This document shows, piece after piece, positions 1-10,978 of a DNA stretch of 64,000 nt. Where the stretch lies: contig MSJI02000457.1 of assembly GCA_001931905.2 (NCBI GenBank), positions 1 through 64,000 on the forward strand, read 5' to 3'. The DNA comes from Cladosporium sp. IMV 00045 (Eukaryota; Ascomycota; Dothideomycetes; Cladosporiales; Cladosporiaceae). Numbering within the stretch: position 1 is the stretch's first letter; the number at the start of each line of letters is the position of its first letter. Position numbers and translations under genes: made by a program. The notes below the pieces were generated by a model. The model made no database searches. It worked only from the letters and a program-made list of their open reading frames with translations, and was not told where the DNA came from.

Positions 1-249
1 GATCTTGGTCTCGATAGTCGCCTGGTACTCCAGAGGCTGCGCGGCGGCGGCAAGCTGGGCCTGCAGATCTTGCGGACCGCTGCTCAGCGAGTCGGTGCGC
101 TCAAGGCCATAGTCCTCGCCGTCAGCGTCGTTGTAGCTGACCTGCTGGCGGTAGTCGTTGGCGAGGGCCTCCTCCTCGACGTCGGAATCGTCGTCGATGG
201 GTCGCTCGGGCGCGGCCTGCTGGTAGCCGGGTGCTTGACGGACAGACAT
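1..249 (-). CDS. eIF3 subunit L, N-terminal part (cut by window edge)
   Basis: The minus-strand frame opens with ATG at 249 and stays open to base 1, giving 83 residues. The acidic stretch DDDSDVEEEALANDYRQQV, then DLQAQLAAAAQPLEYQATIE, closely matches the N-terminus of fungal eIF3l as I know it. There the family continues into the PCI-domain part of the translation initiation factor 3 complex, a cytosolic factor bound to the 40S ribosome. Only the disordered, acidic N-terminus is visible here and the catalytically silent scaffold domain lies outside the window. The start is supported by the lack of any in-frame upstream ATG before the start and by the family's typical N-terminal length. Identification is by remembered family sequence, not by a search. 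Confidence 0.82.
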   Translation of the reverse strand, partial: MSVRQAPGYQQAAPERPIDDDSDVEEEALANDYRQQVSYNDADGEDYGLERTDSLSSGPQDLQAQLAAAAQPLEYQATIETKI

Positions 250-947
250 GTTGCGCGGGTTGTCGGGGCGTGGACCTGGTCGTCTCGTCGCTCTGCTAAA
301 TGTTCGGCTCGCTGGTGACAGTATACCACGGATTTCGTGAGGCGGGCATCGCGCAAATTCTCCTTGGCAAAATTAAGATGATGCCTTATGGCGGCCTTAA
401 AAGCCTTCCCCCCACCCTCTAGACACTTCACTCCACTCTGGATGCCCCTTTAGATACCTAATATATTGCTGATCCACCACAATCTCTTGCATACGACGAG
501 AATAAACACACATGTAATAGTGAGAGTCAGATCTCTCACGCCACTCTCCTCATGGAAGCCAAGTCATTTCTCGCTGAGAAGACTACAAAAGCCCATCCCT
601 CACGGCCTTTACACTTGCTCATCGCACGACAGGTGCAAAGACTTAAGCTGTCCTTGTCTATAACGCAGAGACTGCCCAGGACGCATGCCCCATCATATCG
701 AATCATGGTGTTGTTCAAAAAGACAGGATACTGACAAAAGGCTATGTTTGCGCACGCAATATTGATATGCTTTTCTATTTCAAGGCTAAAATATACAAAA
801 ACAGCAAATGCAGGGCTCGCTCGCAGTGTTTACCACCACGAAGACCTAGCAGTATCGAAGAATATAAACACCACACTTCACCAACTGAAATACCGCCTTG
901 CGACGATCAATCAGTCATCTCCCTCAACAAAGCACTAGCACAACACT
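250..947. other. Intergenic, 698 bp
   Basis: Lies between the eIF3l start codon and the stop of the LPMO-like gene, so it should hold the eIF3l promoter and the 3' UTR of its neighbour. I see no convincing gene, RNA or repeat. Short overlapping frames on both strands have no family resemblance. Confidence 0.6.
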
Positions 948-1765
948 CTAGTGCTTGGTGTGCCTCTTGTGGCGGCGGGCAGCAGGGGTCTCAGTAACGT
1001 AAACGACCTCACAGGTCTCATCGGCCTCACCAGCGTTGCTTGAAGCGGTGGTGGCGGCCTTCTGGGCAACCTCGACAGAGCTGCTAGGGGCGCTGCCAGT
1101 AGCAGCAGGGGCAGTGCCGTTGGAAGCGGCACCACCGGAAGAGCCAGTGCTGCCAGCGCTGCCGGAGCCCGAGCTGCCGGAGCCCGAGCCGCCGACGACG
1201 ATGTCGACGCAAGACTCGTAGGTCTGCTCGATGTCAGGAGCGTCCCAGAACCACTGGATGACACAGTCACCGGGGCTGGAGCAGTCGCTGCCAACGTCGG
1301 GGATGGTGATGGAGAACTCGGTCTGGTCGGCGGGGATAGAGGCCGAGTTGCTGGCGTACTCGTCCCAGCTCTTCAGGGTGCTGCCGATGACCTGGCCAGT
1401 GGAGGTGGAGACAACAGAGACGTTGGCGGAACCGGTGTGAGGGGCGCGGATGTCGATCTCCATCTGGACCTCGTCGCCAACAGAGTACTCCTGGACGTTC
1501 TCCGTGTTGTCCTCGAACTTATAACCCTTGCAGAGCCAGATGTTGCAGGCCGCGGCGTCGTAGTCCTGCTGGTTCTCGGCGACCATGAGCTGGCCCTGGA
1601 CGTTGCCGTAGTTGTCACCCTCCTGGTTATAGTAGACCTGCTGACCGCAAGCCTCGGCCATGGCATCACCGGGCATACGCGGGCGGGGCTGAGGATGAAA
1701 CCGTGGGCGCTGGCGAGAGCGATCATAGAGGCCGAAGCCATGACGGTGGAACCGGCGTTCTTCAT
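948..1765 (-). pseudogene. Secreted LPMO-like / chitin-binding type-4 protein, one-base frameshift
   Basis: Start ATG is at 1763-1765. Residues 1-20 form a signal peptide ending ASA, which would leave His21 (HGFI) as the mature N-terminus, as needed for the histidine brace of lytic polysaccharide monooxygenases. The body matches the fungal Chitin_bind_3 (PF03067) type: MPGDAM, ACGQQVYYNQ, CNIWLCKGYK, and RAPHTG, which carries a candidate second brace histidine. It ends with a Gly/Ser-rich linker and a basic tail. The signal-peptide frame and the body frame differ by one base. Adding one C to the run at 1685-1688 (minus strand CCCC) restores SPRPRMPGD and a 272-residue protein, and no GT...AG intron can bridge the break. 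It is either a consensus error or a real pseudogene. Predicted role is oxidative or binding activity on chitin or another wall polysaccharide outside the cell. Confidence 0.72.
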
Positions 1766-3233
1766 TTTATGGTAGGTGGGTGTGGTGAATTTCTTCGTCT
1801 GTTGTTTTCTTTGAGAAGTAGGAGCACCTGTGCTCTGTGTATCGAAAGTAAAATTAAAACGAGAGTGGAAGCTCACAGAGCTTAGAGTTATGCTGATGGA
1901 ATTGGAAGTGATGAAACAAGAAAGAGCAGAACAGAAGAGGAAGCCAACAGTTCAAATATGTCCTTCTCCTCTGGCGGCTCATCTCGCGCTTCGGTTCGAC
2001 GACATGGTTTCAACATAGGGCTGCCTCGAATGCCCCATGAAGCAATATACCGACCCCCAAAAACGCAAGTACGCGACCAGTCTACAAGGGGAAGAGAAGC
2101 CATAGCAATATAGGTGAAAACCACTTGAACGAATCACTGCAAGGCTATATATTGCAAGTTTGACGCCACAATAGCTTGTTTGACATACACGCTGGGTACG
2201 TGGGTCTGTCACCTCTGATACACTCATTTCCTTTGCTCGGCTGGAGTCCCCATGAATCGCGATCAATCGATTTCTGGAGGCGGGCTTTTGTGAAAACGAC
2301 GTCTTTCCCTGTCGCCTCGCTATAGTAAAGTTGCTAATTACTTAGGTCATCTTCTGCTTCTGGCTACCTTCCGTTGTTGCCGTTCGCGAAGTGCCAATGG
2401 CGTAGTGCACGGAGCCGCTGTCTCTTGCGCTCAAACATCGAGTGTTTCGCCATTCGAAAGCTTCGGCTCGCTTAGAGTGTCGAGCCGCTGAAGGCTTTCA
2501 AGGCCTTCAACCAGGCTTGTCTTCTTCAGTGACGAAAACCATTATATACTTCTGTCGTTCTCAAATGCTTGCCTGTCAAGAGAATCGTCGCTATCTCTCA
2601 TTCAGTGGGACATGGCATTCTTCAAGCACGAAACTTAAAGATTTATCGGCTTGGAGTCCGACCTCGACTTATTTTCGTCGGATTCGAATTTCCAGCCACT
2701 CAGCCCTACCGAGTTCTCGCCAGCACCGGTAACCCTGAACCCTCGGCTATAGCAACATCTTCACACCGCTGCGGTTAAGCATCTCCTTTTCCAATCTCGG
2801 ATCCAGAACAAGGAGACCGGACTATTTGATCTCTCGAGCTCCCGAACTCCACGAAGACTCATTCGTACTGAACCTCCTTCGCAAGGCGTGCAAGATGAAG
2901 ACATCGAGCATTGGCACAACAGCATTGAAACCCGAAATCTCTCATTACCAGAGAATATCATATCTGAACATCCAAGAAAACCCTCGACAGAAATATATCA
3001 ATTACCGATATGCTGTTCATAACAAATCTCGCATACAGTTGACATATGCAGACATGCTTCTGTTGATCCAGCAAGTGTGGGGTATGAACCAGAGGCCATT
3101 CGCTTCATCAATCCACATTGTGACATTATCTGCATCTTCATACTACTTCAAATTGTACTCCAATACTTGATCACAGCCCTGTATAGCAACTCCGACATAC
3201 AGCCAAATTATTTGCAAATACAGACCGTCCAAA
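1766..3233. other. Intergenic, 1.47 kb
   Basis: Divergent promoter space between the LPMO-like gene and the nitrilase gene. Part of 2560-3170 keeps frames open for 70-130 codons on the plus strand (for example 2569-2778 and 2826-3170), in different frames and with no recognisable family. This could be chance or a decayed gene. No tRNA or repeat was seen. Confidence 0.4.
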
Positions 3234-4244
3234 ATGGCTCCCACCTACAAAGTCGCCGTGATCCAAATGCACCCAAAAGTACGTTATGTTGACGTTGAAC
3301 TTCCCCTCATCATCATGCCCGCAATCATCCAATCTAACACTCCCTCACCAGCCCATGCAACTAGAAGCCAACCACCAAAAAGCCGCCACCCAAATCCGCG
3401 CCGCCTCTCAACAAGGAGCCCAACTCGCCGTTCTACCCGAATACCACCTCCTCAACTGGGTCCCGCAAGCCGACGGATTCAAAGAAGCCTGCGGGAAATG
3501 GGAAATCTATCTAACCAACTATCGCTCCCTGGCCAAAGAATGCAACATCAACATCGTCCCCGGCACGATCCTCGAGCTGCACGAAGCCGGCACGGCGAAA
3601 GAGAAGCTCCTCAACGTCGCCTACTTCATCGACAACACGGGCGCCATCGCGGGACGGTACGTGAAGAAGAACCTCTGGGGCTCCATAGAGCGCGACCACC
3701 TCGAATCTTCCGCCATGGACGAGCACCCTGTTTTCGACACGCCGCTGGGTAAAGTTGGTCTTTTGATTTGCTGGGACTTGGCTTTCCCGGAGGCGTGGCG
3801 GGAACTCATCGCCAAGGGAGCGAAGATGGTCATCGTGCCGACGTTCTGGACGCTGAAGGACTGTTCGGAGAAAGGTTGGCGGTGAATCCTGTTTCGGAAG
3901 GGCTGTTTTTGGATTCGATGTTGACAGCGAGGTGTTTTGAGAATACATGCGGTACGGTGCTGAAGTCCATCTCCACTCTGAACTTGTTGACTAACTTGAT
4001 GATAGCGGTCGTGTTTGCAAACGCAGGCGGTCCTCCCGGAAAAGGCTACGCAGGGCTCTCACAGATATGTGTGCCATATGCGGGCCCTCTAGTGAGGTTG
4101 GGAAGCTGTGCGGAGGGAATGGCTGTGGCGGATGTCGATATGCAGATCGTCGAGGACGCCGAGGAGAATTATCAGGTCCGCGCAGACATTGCACGGTCGG
4201 ATTGGCATTATGATTACCGACACAGTAAGAACGCGAGGCTCTAG
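3234..4244 (+). pseudogene. Nitrilase / carbon-nitrogen hydrolase, three exons with a one-base frameshift
   Basis: Exons are 3234-3278, 3352-3951 and 4006-4244. The introns (73 and 54 bp) have GT...AG ends, and CTAAC lies at 3991 in the second. The product shows the CN-hydrolase triad: Glu45 in LPEYHL, Lys120 in YVKKNLW, and Cys155 in LLICWDLAFPE. It therefore looks like a nitrilase or aliphatic amidase acting on nitriles or amides in the cytosol. Near 3871-3878 the frame shifts: TFWTLKDCSEKG reads in one frame and LAVNPVSEG in another. One extra base in the GG at 3874-3875 restores a 294-residue protein, the usual family length, and makes the total coding length divisible by three. There is no intron signal there. 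A sequencing deletion is likelier than decay because the rest is intact. Confidence 0.8.
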
Positions 4245-4342
4245 AGATAGACCTGAGTGCGGATCTTCTGCCGAAGAAATGAAATGCAACGCAAATCAAG
4301 TACAAAAAGCAAAAAGCTCATGATCATGAATTCGTCACTGTC

Positions 4343-5298
4343 CTACTGTCCCTCGTCAAGCATCCTCCTCCGCTCAATCTCTCCCCGCAAGTCCGCAACA
4401 GTCAACGGAACCTTTCTGCTCCCCCAAACCTCTCTCTCCCTCGCAGCAAACCCCTCAACACTAGTCAGCGCCACAACCAAAAACCCAAGTTCCTCACGAT
4501 CAACATCAAAGACCTCCCACCACTCCACATCCGGCAGATTGACTCCCTCCTCCCTCGCAGCAAGGTAAATCGCAGAAGTAGCAAGAGCAGACGGCTGGTG
4601 CGTGAGGTAGAGCTGCTGCGGACTGAGGAGCGCAGTGTTCAGAAGTTTGATAGCGCGTTTCGCCAGCGTGGGACCAGCGGGTGATTTGAAAACTTGCAGT
4701 GTCTGAAGATAGTTGATGCAGAGCGCATGGGGAAGCGCCACGTGGAGTTGGAAACCGAGGACTCTCAGGATTTGGGCTTCGGTTTTGTAGAGTTGCTCGC
4801 GGGCTGTTTCGAAAGCGCCTTCTGAAAGTGACCACTTGATGTCAGGGTGGTCATTGCTGTTGGCTGCTTTGGTGTAGTCTGGTGAGAGGGTTGTGGTGTA
4901 TTCCAATACTGTCAGAAGTGATCTTGGAGAGACTGGAGTGGCGGATGGCTTTGCGGACAAATAGAGGGCTGCGGCTGCTGCGTCCTGCGACGATGTTAGA
5001 CCTCACATCCGCAATACAAACATATCTGTATCCGTATGCATACCCTAGCGTCACATTCAAACAGACTAGTGCCGTCCGGGCCAGACCAAAATCTGGACAA
5101 AATGACAATCGATTGTGCGATGATCTCCTGGGGTAGTCGAAGCAAGATCCCAGAAGCCTCTAAGAGCCTCAAGGTTTCAAAGCGAACTGAATCCTCCACA
5201 TCCTTGGGAACGCCATCGAGCTGCGATGCCGAAGTCTCTAGATGAGCTGGGGTCGCAAGCGGGTTGATGAGGTGTGAGGGTCCCTTCAAGGGCGCCAT
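4343..5298 (-). CDS. Cyclin-L-like protein
   Basis: Two exons, 5044-5298 and 4343-4984, join across a 59-bp intron (GTATGC...CAG) to give 298 residues. The N-terminal half reads SQLDGVPKDVEDSVRFETLR, then LLRLPQEIIAQSIVILSRFW and ALYLSAKPSATPVSPRSLLT, the first cyclin fold of L/K-type (transcriptional) cyclins. The second half has LYKTEAQILRVLGFQLHVAL and LSPQQLYLTHQPSALATSAI, the second cyclin fold. By family this subunit partners a CDK11/CDK12-type kinase that acts on RNA polymerase II or splicing factors in the nucleus. It lies tail-to-tail with the nitrilase gene, about 100 bp away. The exact cyclin subclass is inference; cyclin identity is solid. Confidence 0.85.
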
Positions 5299-5582
5299 TG
5301 TGGCTTGATGGTGGTTTCAGAGGTGTTGGAGTCTATATTGAGATTGTTCGCCGGTGAGAGCGGTTCCGAGAGTCAGTGAAGAACCACGAAGGACATGAAT
5401 CAATTTGTCTCCACAAAAGTAATGCCTGTATTTTTAGGTGTGTTGAGAGCAGATGTTTAGTGGTAGGAGAGCTTTCTAGGTGGTGATCCGACGGACTGGA
5501 GCCGGTCCCAGCAAGCCGGTGCCAAGTACCAAATTTTGAACGAATATAAGCTGAGTGCAGCCGAACATAACATCGATTCAAC

Positions 5583-5653
5583 AGCTGAGTGGCGCAGCAA
5601 AAGGCGCCGGGCTCATAACCCGGAGGGCAATGGATCGAAACCATTCTCAGCTA
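5583..5653 (+). tRNA. Initiator tRNA-Met (CAT)
   Basis: A 71-base cloverleaf. The acceptor arm AGCTGAG pairs with CTCAGCT and A is the discriminator at 5653. The anticodon stem is CCGGG/CCCGG with loop CTCATAA and anticodon CAT at 5614-5616. The T stem AATGG/CCATT closes loop ATCGAAA. Initiator hallmarks are the three G-C pairs flanking the anticodon loop, an A rather than T at the start of the T loop, and the A-T first acceptor pair. There is no intron. The internal B box is GGATCGAAACC. Confidence 0.92.
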
Positions 5654-5657
5654 TCTC

Positions 5658-5671
5658 TTTTGATTTTTTTT
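5658..5671 (+). terminator. RNA polymerase III terminator
   Basis: A T4 run at 5658-5661 and a T8 run at 5664-5671 lie directly downstream of the tRNA on the same strand, which is the normal Pol III stop signal. Confidence 0.8.
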
Positions 5672-6810
5672 GGACGGTTTTGAAGGTTTCCCGAAGAGTC
5701 TCACTCAAGTGTGACCAAACAAGAAGCCGCAAGGTCGATTCCGCGAAGGATCAATCAGGACATTAGTTATAGCTCGATCCTCTCACATGATGATCATGAA
5801 ACACTCCTGGTTGAGAAATTGCTGTCGAACTCATAAGTCCAAGAATCCCGAAAACCAGGCTTCAGAACCAAGCCTAGATCACTTCCTAACGTGACTCGAA
5901 CGATCACAACAGTTCGCCGTTTCATCTCAGCCAATCTAAACCTGGAGGATCGTTGGGTGATGTGATTTTATCTACGATCGAAACTCGATCCTGCCCAGCA
6001 ACACATGAAGACCACCAACCAAAGTGCAAACCAAACCGCCCAACTACATACTAAACCAATATTCACATCACCCGGCGACACTCCTGCAATGTTACAAGCA
6101 AGCAATATCGAATTACGATCGAAACCTTGCGCGCTACCAAAAACAGTACCTGGCCAGCCACGCGGGGAAGACCAAGACGATATTCACAGGGGCATGCGAG
6201 GCTCCAACTGGACTAGACCGAACACCTCACCTCTGGCTAAAAGGTTTACCTTCAACCCGAAACACGCAACGTCAGAGATCTGTCCATCCAAATGGAGAAC
6301 CGCAGATGCCGAAATGACAAGGAAATCCTACCAAGCCGCCTCTGGCGGTACACGTGCTGGGGGCGTTCGTGCCGCCATCAATCGCTCGTCTCCCATTCGC
6401 ACGACTGCCATGCAACATGGAGACTCGTCACGCTGCTGATCCCGGGAGGCTTGCCGCATGTTCAAAGGTGGCGTGAGGCTCTGACTATTAGTGTAGGATT
6501 CGATTCGTACGTCCATCTGGCCATCATCATGAAACTCGGAGAGTGAACCTGTATCTGACTGTACGGGGAAAGTAAAAGTAAGTATATTAGGGTGGAAGAC
6601 CTTTTCGTCGGTCTTCAGTCTTTTCCTTTCTATCAACGCATATACGCCATTTCCCAGGCGACCACGGTCTTTTCCTACGCTCTGTGAGCAGTCCATTCGT
6701 TACACCACACTCCTTTATTCTCTTCGAGCACTGGTGCTCGCTGGTATCAAGAGGCAAAACAAAAGAATACAAGACAAGACAATTCGGAACGACAGGACAT
6801 CACCGCAATC
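5672..6810. other. Intergenic, 1.14 kb
   Basis: Space between the tRNA and the secreted Ser/Thr-rich protein gene, presumably that gene's promoter. Overlapping open frames around 6005-6550 lack any family feature. CT-rich patches occur near 6600-6680. No RNA gene was seen. Confidence 0.5.
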
Positions 6811-8370
6811 ATGAAGTTCACTTCTTCCGCCATTGCCACTTTGGCATCTCTGGCATCTCTGGCCACTGCCGCAAAGCGAGAGGCATTCCCTCAAGAAGAC
6901 TACTCTTCTTGCGAGGCTACAACCACGTCGACCATCTCGATCACTGATGTTCAGACCATCACTCAAACGGCTACCGTCTACCCATCTGGATCAGCAGGCG
7001 AGGTTCCAACGGTCACAATCACCGAGACCGCAGCAGGACCAAGCGACACTCTCGTATCACCAGGTGGAAGCAGCTCGCCTGAAGTCGAAACGATCACAGA
7101 AACTGCCACGATCACCAACGTTCAGACGATCACGCAGGAGGTCACCGCCACGGCCACCATCACAGCCTACCCAAGCGGTGGTTCAGCCCCGGCTGCAGAG
7201 GCCACAACCACGATTACTCGCGAAGTCACCAGGACGATCACATCCACGCTTACGGTCACCACTACTGAGGCCGCCTCGTCGACCTCTGTCTCTGGCCCGG
7301 AGAGCAGTGCTCCAACCATCCCAACTTCCGTTCCAGCGCCCTACCCAGCAGGCAACAGCACCATCGTCGCCCCGACTGGCTCAGCCCCATCCAGCTCTAT
7401 CGTGGCACCAATCTCTACCGGAACTGGCTCTCCCTACCCGCCTGCCGACACAGATGCTCCATACCCCCTCCCCAGCCTGAACAGCACCATCGTCCTCCCC
7501 ACCTCGGAGTCTTCGGCCCCAGTCTCCCCTGCCGAGACTTCTTCAAGCATCCCGAGCCAGGGAACTGGTCTTCCATACCCTTTCCCGTCTCAAAACAGCA
7601 CTGTCATCGCACCAACCGCTGGGCCAACTGCTCCGTCTAGCTCGATTGTAAGCCCCGGAGAGACATCCTCCTCAGTCCACGTCGAGCCTGAGACTGAGAC
7701 CCCTTACCCGTACCCCTCTGCCAACAGCACTGAAGTCGCACCGACTGCTGGCCCAACTGCACCATCAAGCTCCATCGTCAGCCCAGAGGACACGACCTCT
7801 GAGACGCCGGACAAGACACCATACCCGTATCCCGAAGGAAACAACGCCACCGCTGCACCCACAGGATCAACCGGTATCACCATCACCATCACACAGACCG
7901 GCATCGTCTCTCCCGTCCCGACCAGCGCACCATCCGCTCCCCACGTCACTCTCCAGCCCGTCTACTCCTCCGCCCTCGAGAACCTGACCTCAGCCGTCCC
8001 CACCTCAGCCCTCACAAGCATCGTCCCCTCCGAATCCGTCAACGTGATCATCTCCTCCTACATCCACAACCTGACCTCGATCCTGCCGACCGAAGCCCTC
8101 CCCACCGAAGCCGCTCCCACGGCTCTGCCCAGCGGCTACGCGACGGCAGCGCCTCCCTCGCCCACCGACACCGACGTCCCGCAGGGATCGGACGAGGCGC
8201 CCGCTGAGGGTATGACGCTGCAGCAGATCCTTGACTGGGTTTCGTACCTTTTGAAGAAGGTCTTTGAGGGCCACGCGAAGGGCGATGTCCCATCTTACGA
8301 GGAGCCTGAGGCACCGGAAGCTGCAGCGCCTTCTAAGAGGAGCCACGCTCGCGCTTTGAGGTTTGACTAG
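6811..8370 (+). CDS. Secreted Ser/Thr/Pro-rich repeat protein
   Basis: A single exon of 519 residues. Residues 1-20 are a clear signal peptide (hydrophobic, ending ATA), followed at once by AKREAFPQ, a Kex2-type dibasic site with EA after it. Residues 35-160 are Thr-rich, with recurring ITxVQTIT and TATITxYPSG units. Roughly residues 170-350 hold five imperfect repeats of 30-40 residues, each starting PYP(x)P, then an N-glycosylation NST or NNAT site, APT(A/G)GPTAPSSSIVSP, and a Ser/Thr tail. The C-terminus (QQILDWVSYLLKKVFEG) is a short amphipathic segment and is not a GPI signal. It is probably a heavily O-glycosylated wall or matrix protein. I do not recognise a specific family. Repeat unit length suggests slippage-driven growth. 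Confidence 0.75.
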   Translation: MKFTSSAIATLASLASLATAAKREAFPQEDYSSCEATTTSTISITDVQTITQTATVYPSGSAGEVPTVTITETAAGPSDTLVSPGGSSSPEVETITETATITNVQTITQEVTATATITAYPSGGSAPAAEATTTITREVTRTITSTLTVTTTEAASSTSVSGPESSAPTIPTSVPAPYPAGNSTIVAPTGSAPSSSIVAPISTGTGSPYPPADTDAPYPLPSLNSTIVLPTSESSAPVSPAETSSSIPSQGTGLPYPFPSQNSTVIAPTAGPTAPSSSIVSPGETSSSVHVEPETETPYPYPSANSTEVAPTAGPTAPSSSIVSPEDTTSETPDKTPYPYPEGNNATAAPTGSTGITITITQTGIVSPVPTSAPSAPHVTLQPVYSSALENLTSAVPTSALTSIVPSESVNVIISSYIHNLTSILPTEALPTEAAPTALPSGYATAAPPSPTDTDVPQGSDEAPAEGMTLQQILDWVSYLLKKVFEGHAKGDVPSYEEPEAPEAAAPSKRSHARALRFD

Positions 8371-9916
8371 GGAAGTGTCTAGTTGGCGGTACAATGTGGT
8401 CACAGACGTGAAGTTTGTCAAGAGACTTGATCCATCGTATCTTCGCCGGTCGGAGGAACGATCGGTCATGAGCTCAAGACTTACCTCACCGTTCACTGGC
8501 CATGGGAACTGTCCACCACTTGCTCTGATTTCGATTCTACCGCGGCTGAGTCTCACACCCGCAACTTTAGCTTATCTTCACTTCTTCTCACCGTGGCATC
8601 GTTCGGAATGCATTTATGACATCTTAGCCCTTTTTCATCTTCCAGGAAAAGCTATACAGACAACAGAAAAAGAAATCAGCATCGAGCCAAAACATACAAA
8701 CCTGATTGACCTGCGTCGTCTTACATCAATGTTTTCAGTCCCTTGCGTAGACCTCGCTGCAAGAATGTCGTGATTGGCGCTCATACTTGCAATCCAGCCA
8801 CAAGCGGTATTCATAACGATACTGGGTGCCAGAAGAACGACCGACATGTCGAACAGCCAAGCAAGCTACTTCAGACCGTTCGATCTACACAATAAATCAT
8901 CGTCTACATCTCATTCCTCGAACCACAGCTCTTCCAAACCCCTTCATCATCCGACATCAACAGCCAGCATGTGACCTCGACTCTAGCCTGTCAACCTGAA
9001 TGACAGTCAAGGATCGGATAGTGACCATGGAACATCCAATTAGAAAGGAACCTCTAGAATATCAGAGCTAATGCCCGAGTTACCACATTCACCCTCATGT
9101 GCTTTCACCATGCATTGTGCCAACGCATTTTGACGTCACGAGGGAAACCCCTCCACACTCTCTTCTCAGCAAAGAACCCAAGAACATCGACGACGCGATG
9201 AATAATCATTGATGAACGTAATCACACGAGTTCGATTTCCAAACGAGAAAAGCGAAGTAATCAGAGAGCAATAGAGATTCTCTCTTTCTCCGGCAATATA
9301 AGGCATGGATACTAGAGGCAGAGAAAAGAAGTCCACCAGAAACTCCTTCCTCATGATAAGACTTAAATCACTTCCTATCCAACTGAACCTGAAGTAAGGA
9401 ATTGATGTTTTTCAATTGTTTTCATTGTTCTTGTATAGTGGTGGTGTTCGGTAAATATCGAATCTTGGGTATCTTTCACCATTATCCTCAACATCCTCTC
9501 TTCTTCTTCATCTTTTATCATCTTCGTCTACTTTTCGCAAGAATATGCCTTCCCCTTAGACATCTTAGAAATTCTGATCTAGATCTCGGTCACGAATGTG
9601 TGTCCTCACCAATATCTTGCATTTCTTCCTTCTTTCCCCTCGCAAAATCAGGGCCTTCTCTTTTGAGGACTCGGAGACTGTTCCCTTTTCTTTCTTGGGC
9701 GATGTCCTCTTCTCTTTTCTTCCCTCCTATGCGTGTATCGCTTTCTGGCTTATATTGCTTGCTTGCTGTCCTTCTCTCCGTCTGCGCCACCACGTTGAAA
9801 TCAAGCGAAGCGCACGCAAAGCAGGTAAGAAACGAGCAGAGCAAGTAGCACAGCCCAACACCAGCACAGCAAGTTTCGCAAGCAACGCGACACCAAATCG
9901 CAATCCCCCCCATCAA
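8371..9916. other. Intergenic, 1.55 kb
   Basis: Lies between two genes whose 3' ends face each other (Ser/Thr-rich protein and RPC31), so no promoter is needed. The stretch 9400-9800 is T/C-rich. A short frame near 9729-9848 starts with a signal-like hydrophobic run, but nothing else supports a gene. Confidence 0.45.
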
Positions 9917-10978
9917 TCAATACCCATCATCCCCCTCATCCCCACCCCCACCATCATCATAATCATCCTCCCCATCCTCAAAATACCTCTCCGCATTATA
10001 ATCATCCGCCATATCGTCATTCTCGTCCTCCTCAAACTCATCATCCTCCAACTCCTCCACTTCGTCGTCTTCAGGGTTCTTCTTCTCCATGTTCTCATTC
10101 TCGGCCTCGTTCTCCGCCGCGGCATCTTCGTCATCAAAATCGGCCAGTTTGTCGCGCGTGGACTTGGTGTTGATTTTGAGCGTTTTCCGGCGCGCGGACG
10201 GGTCGTCGCTCTCGCCTTTGGGGTCGATCACGTCCCAGAGTTCGCGGGGGAAGTGGTCTTTTTCTGTTTTGTGAGGGAGAATGGTTAGCAAGCCGCGCTC
10301 ACGTCTCAAATACCGACCTGCCTTCCAAGACCAATCGCAAGAAAAAAACTCACTAAACGGAAAATCCGAAAACCGCGGTCCCCTCGCAACGCCCTCCCTC
10401 TTCCCAAACCCGCCCACATCAGTGAACGGATTAAAGCTCTCGATCTGCTTCGCGCGCTCCGCTTTTTTCGCATCTAATTTCCGGATCGCCTCGCTGAGCC
10501 AGCCGTTATTCATGCGCGAGCAAAGCTCGAGGTACTGCCGGACCTGCTCGAGCTCCTCCTCGCTCGGCGGCGCGGCCAGGTGCGGGAAGTGTTCCTGGAA
10601 GAGGTTCAGTTCTTGCGCGTCGTCGGGGTCGTGAGGCGGGAGGGTGGGGAATGAGGAGGACATGGTTCAGGAGAGCGCGACGGGGCGCGGGTGGGAAATG
10701 CGCATTTGGCGGGGTGGAGAAGGGAAGGGTAGAGATAGTGAATCAAATGCTAAGCAAAGGCGGGCGCATTCCGCTGTGCTTGGGGAGGGTTACCAGGTGA
10801 TCGGCGGGTGTCGCAGCAAGCTTACCGGAAAGAAGGAGTCGGCGTCTTCCTTCTGCTTCGCGAATTCTTTCTCGAGCTCCTCGTCGATGTCAAAGGGCAC
10901 GGCACCGGTGTTGAGGCGCGCGGCTGAGCTGAGTCCGCCTCGTCCGCCGCCGCGACCTCCTCGGCCTCCTCTGGACAT
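9917..10978 (-). CDS. RPC31: RNA polymerase III subunit Rpc31 (C7)
   Basis: Exons are 10826-10978, 10354-10594 and 9917-10263, for 246 residues. Introns are 231 bp (GTAAGC...CTTCCAG) and 90 bp (GTGAGT...ACAG with CTAAC). The N-terminus MSRGGRGGRGGGRGG is the Gly/Arg start of this family. DSFFPEHFPHLAAPPSEEE aligns with the conserved proline-rich segment, and KKDHFPRELWDVIDP is the conserved FPRELW block. The C-terminus is a long Asp/Glu tail containing DDYNAERYFEDG, as in other fungal Rpc31 proteins. It acts in the Rpc82-Rpc34-Rpc31 trimer for Pol III initiation. An in-frame ATG at 10661-10663 lies inside the first intron and could be taken for the start. The spliced model is better because it keeps the Gly/Arg N-terminus. 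Confidence 0.88.

Noticed and set aside
1655..1700. Intron to explain the LPMO-like frame break
   Set aside because: No GT...AG pair of workable length removes the break without deleting conserved residues.
2442..3180. Several open frames that look faintly protein-like upstream of the nitrilase
   Set aside because: They lie in different frames, share no family motif and cannot be joined by clear splice sites. A decayed gene cannot be excluded.
9729..9848. Short frame with a signal-peptide-like start (MRVSLSGLYCLLAVLLSVCA)
   Set aside because: Only about 40 codons, in T/C-rich DNA where hydrophobic frames arise by chance. No second exon was found.
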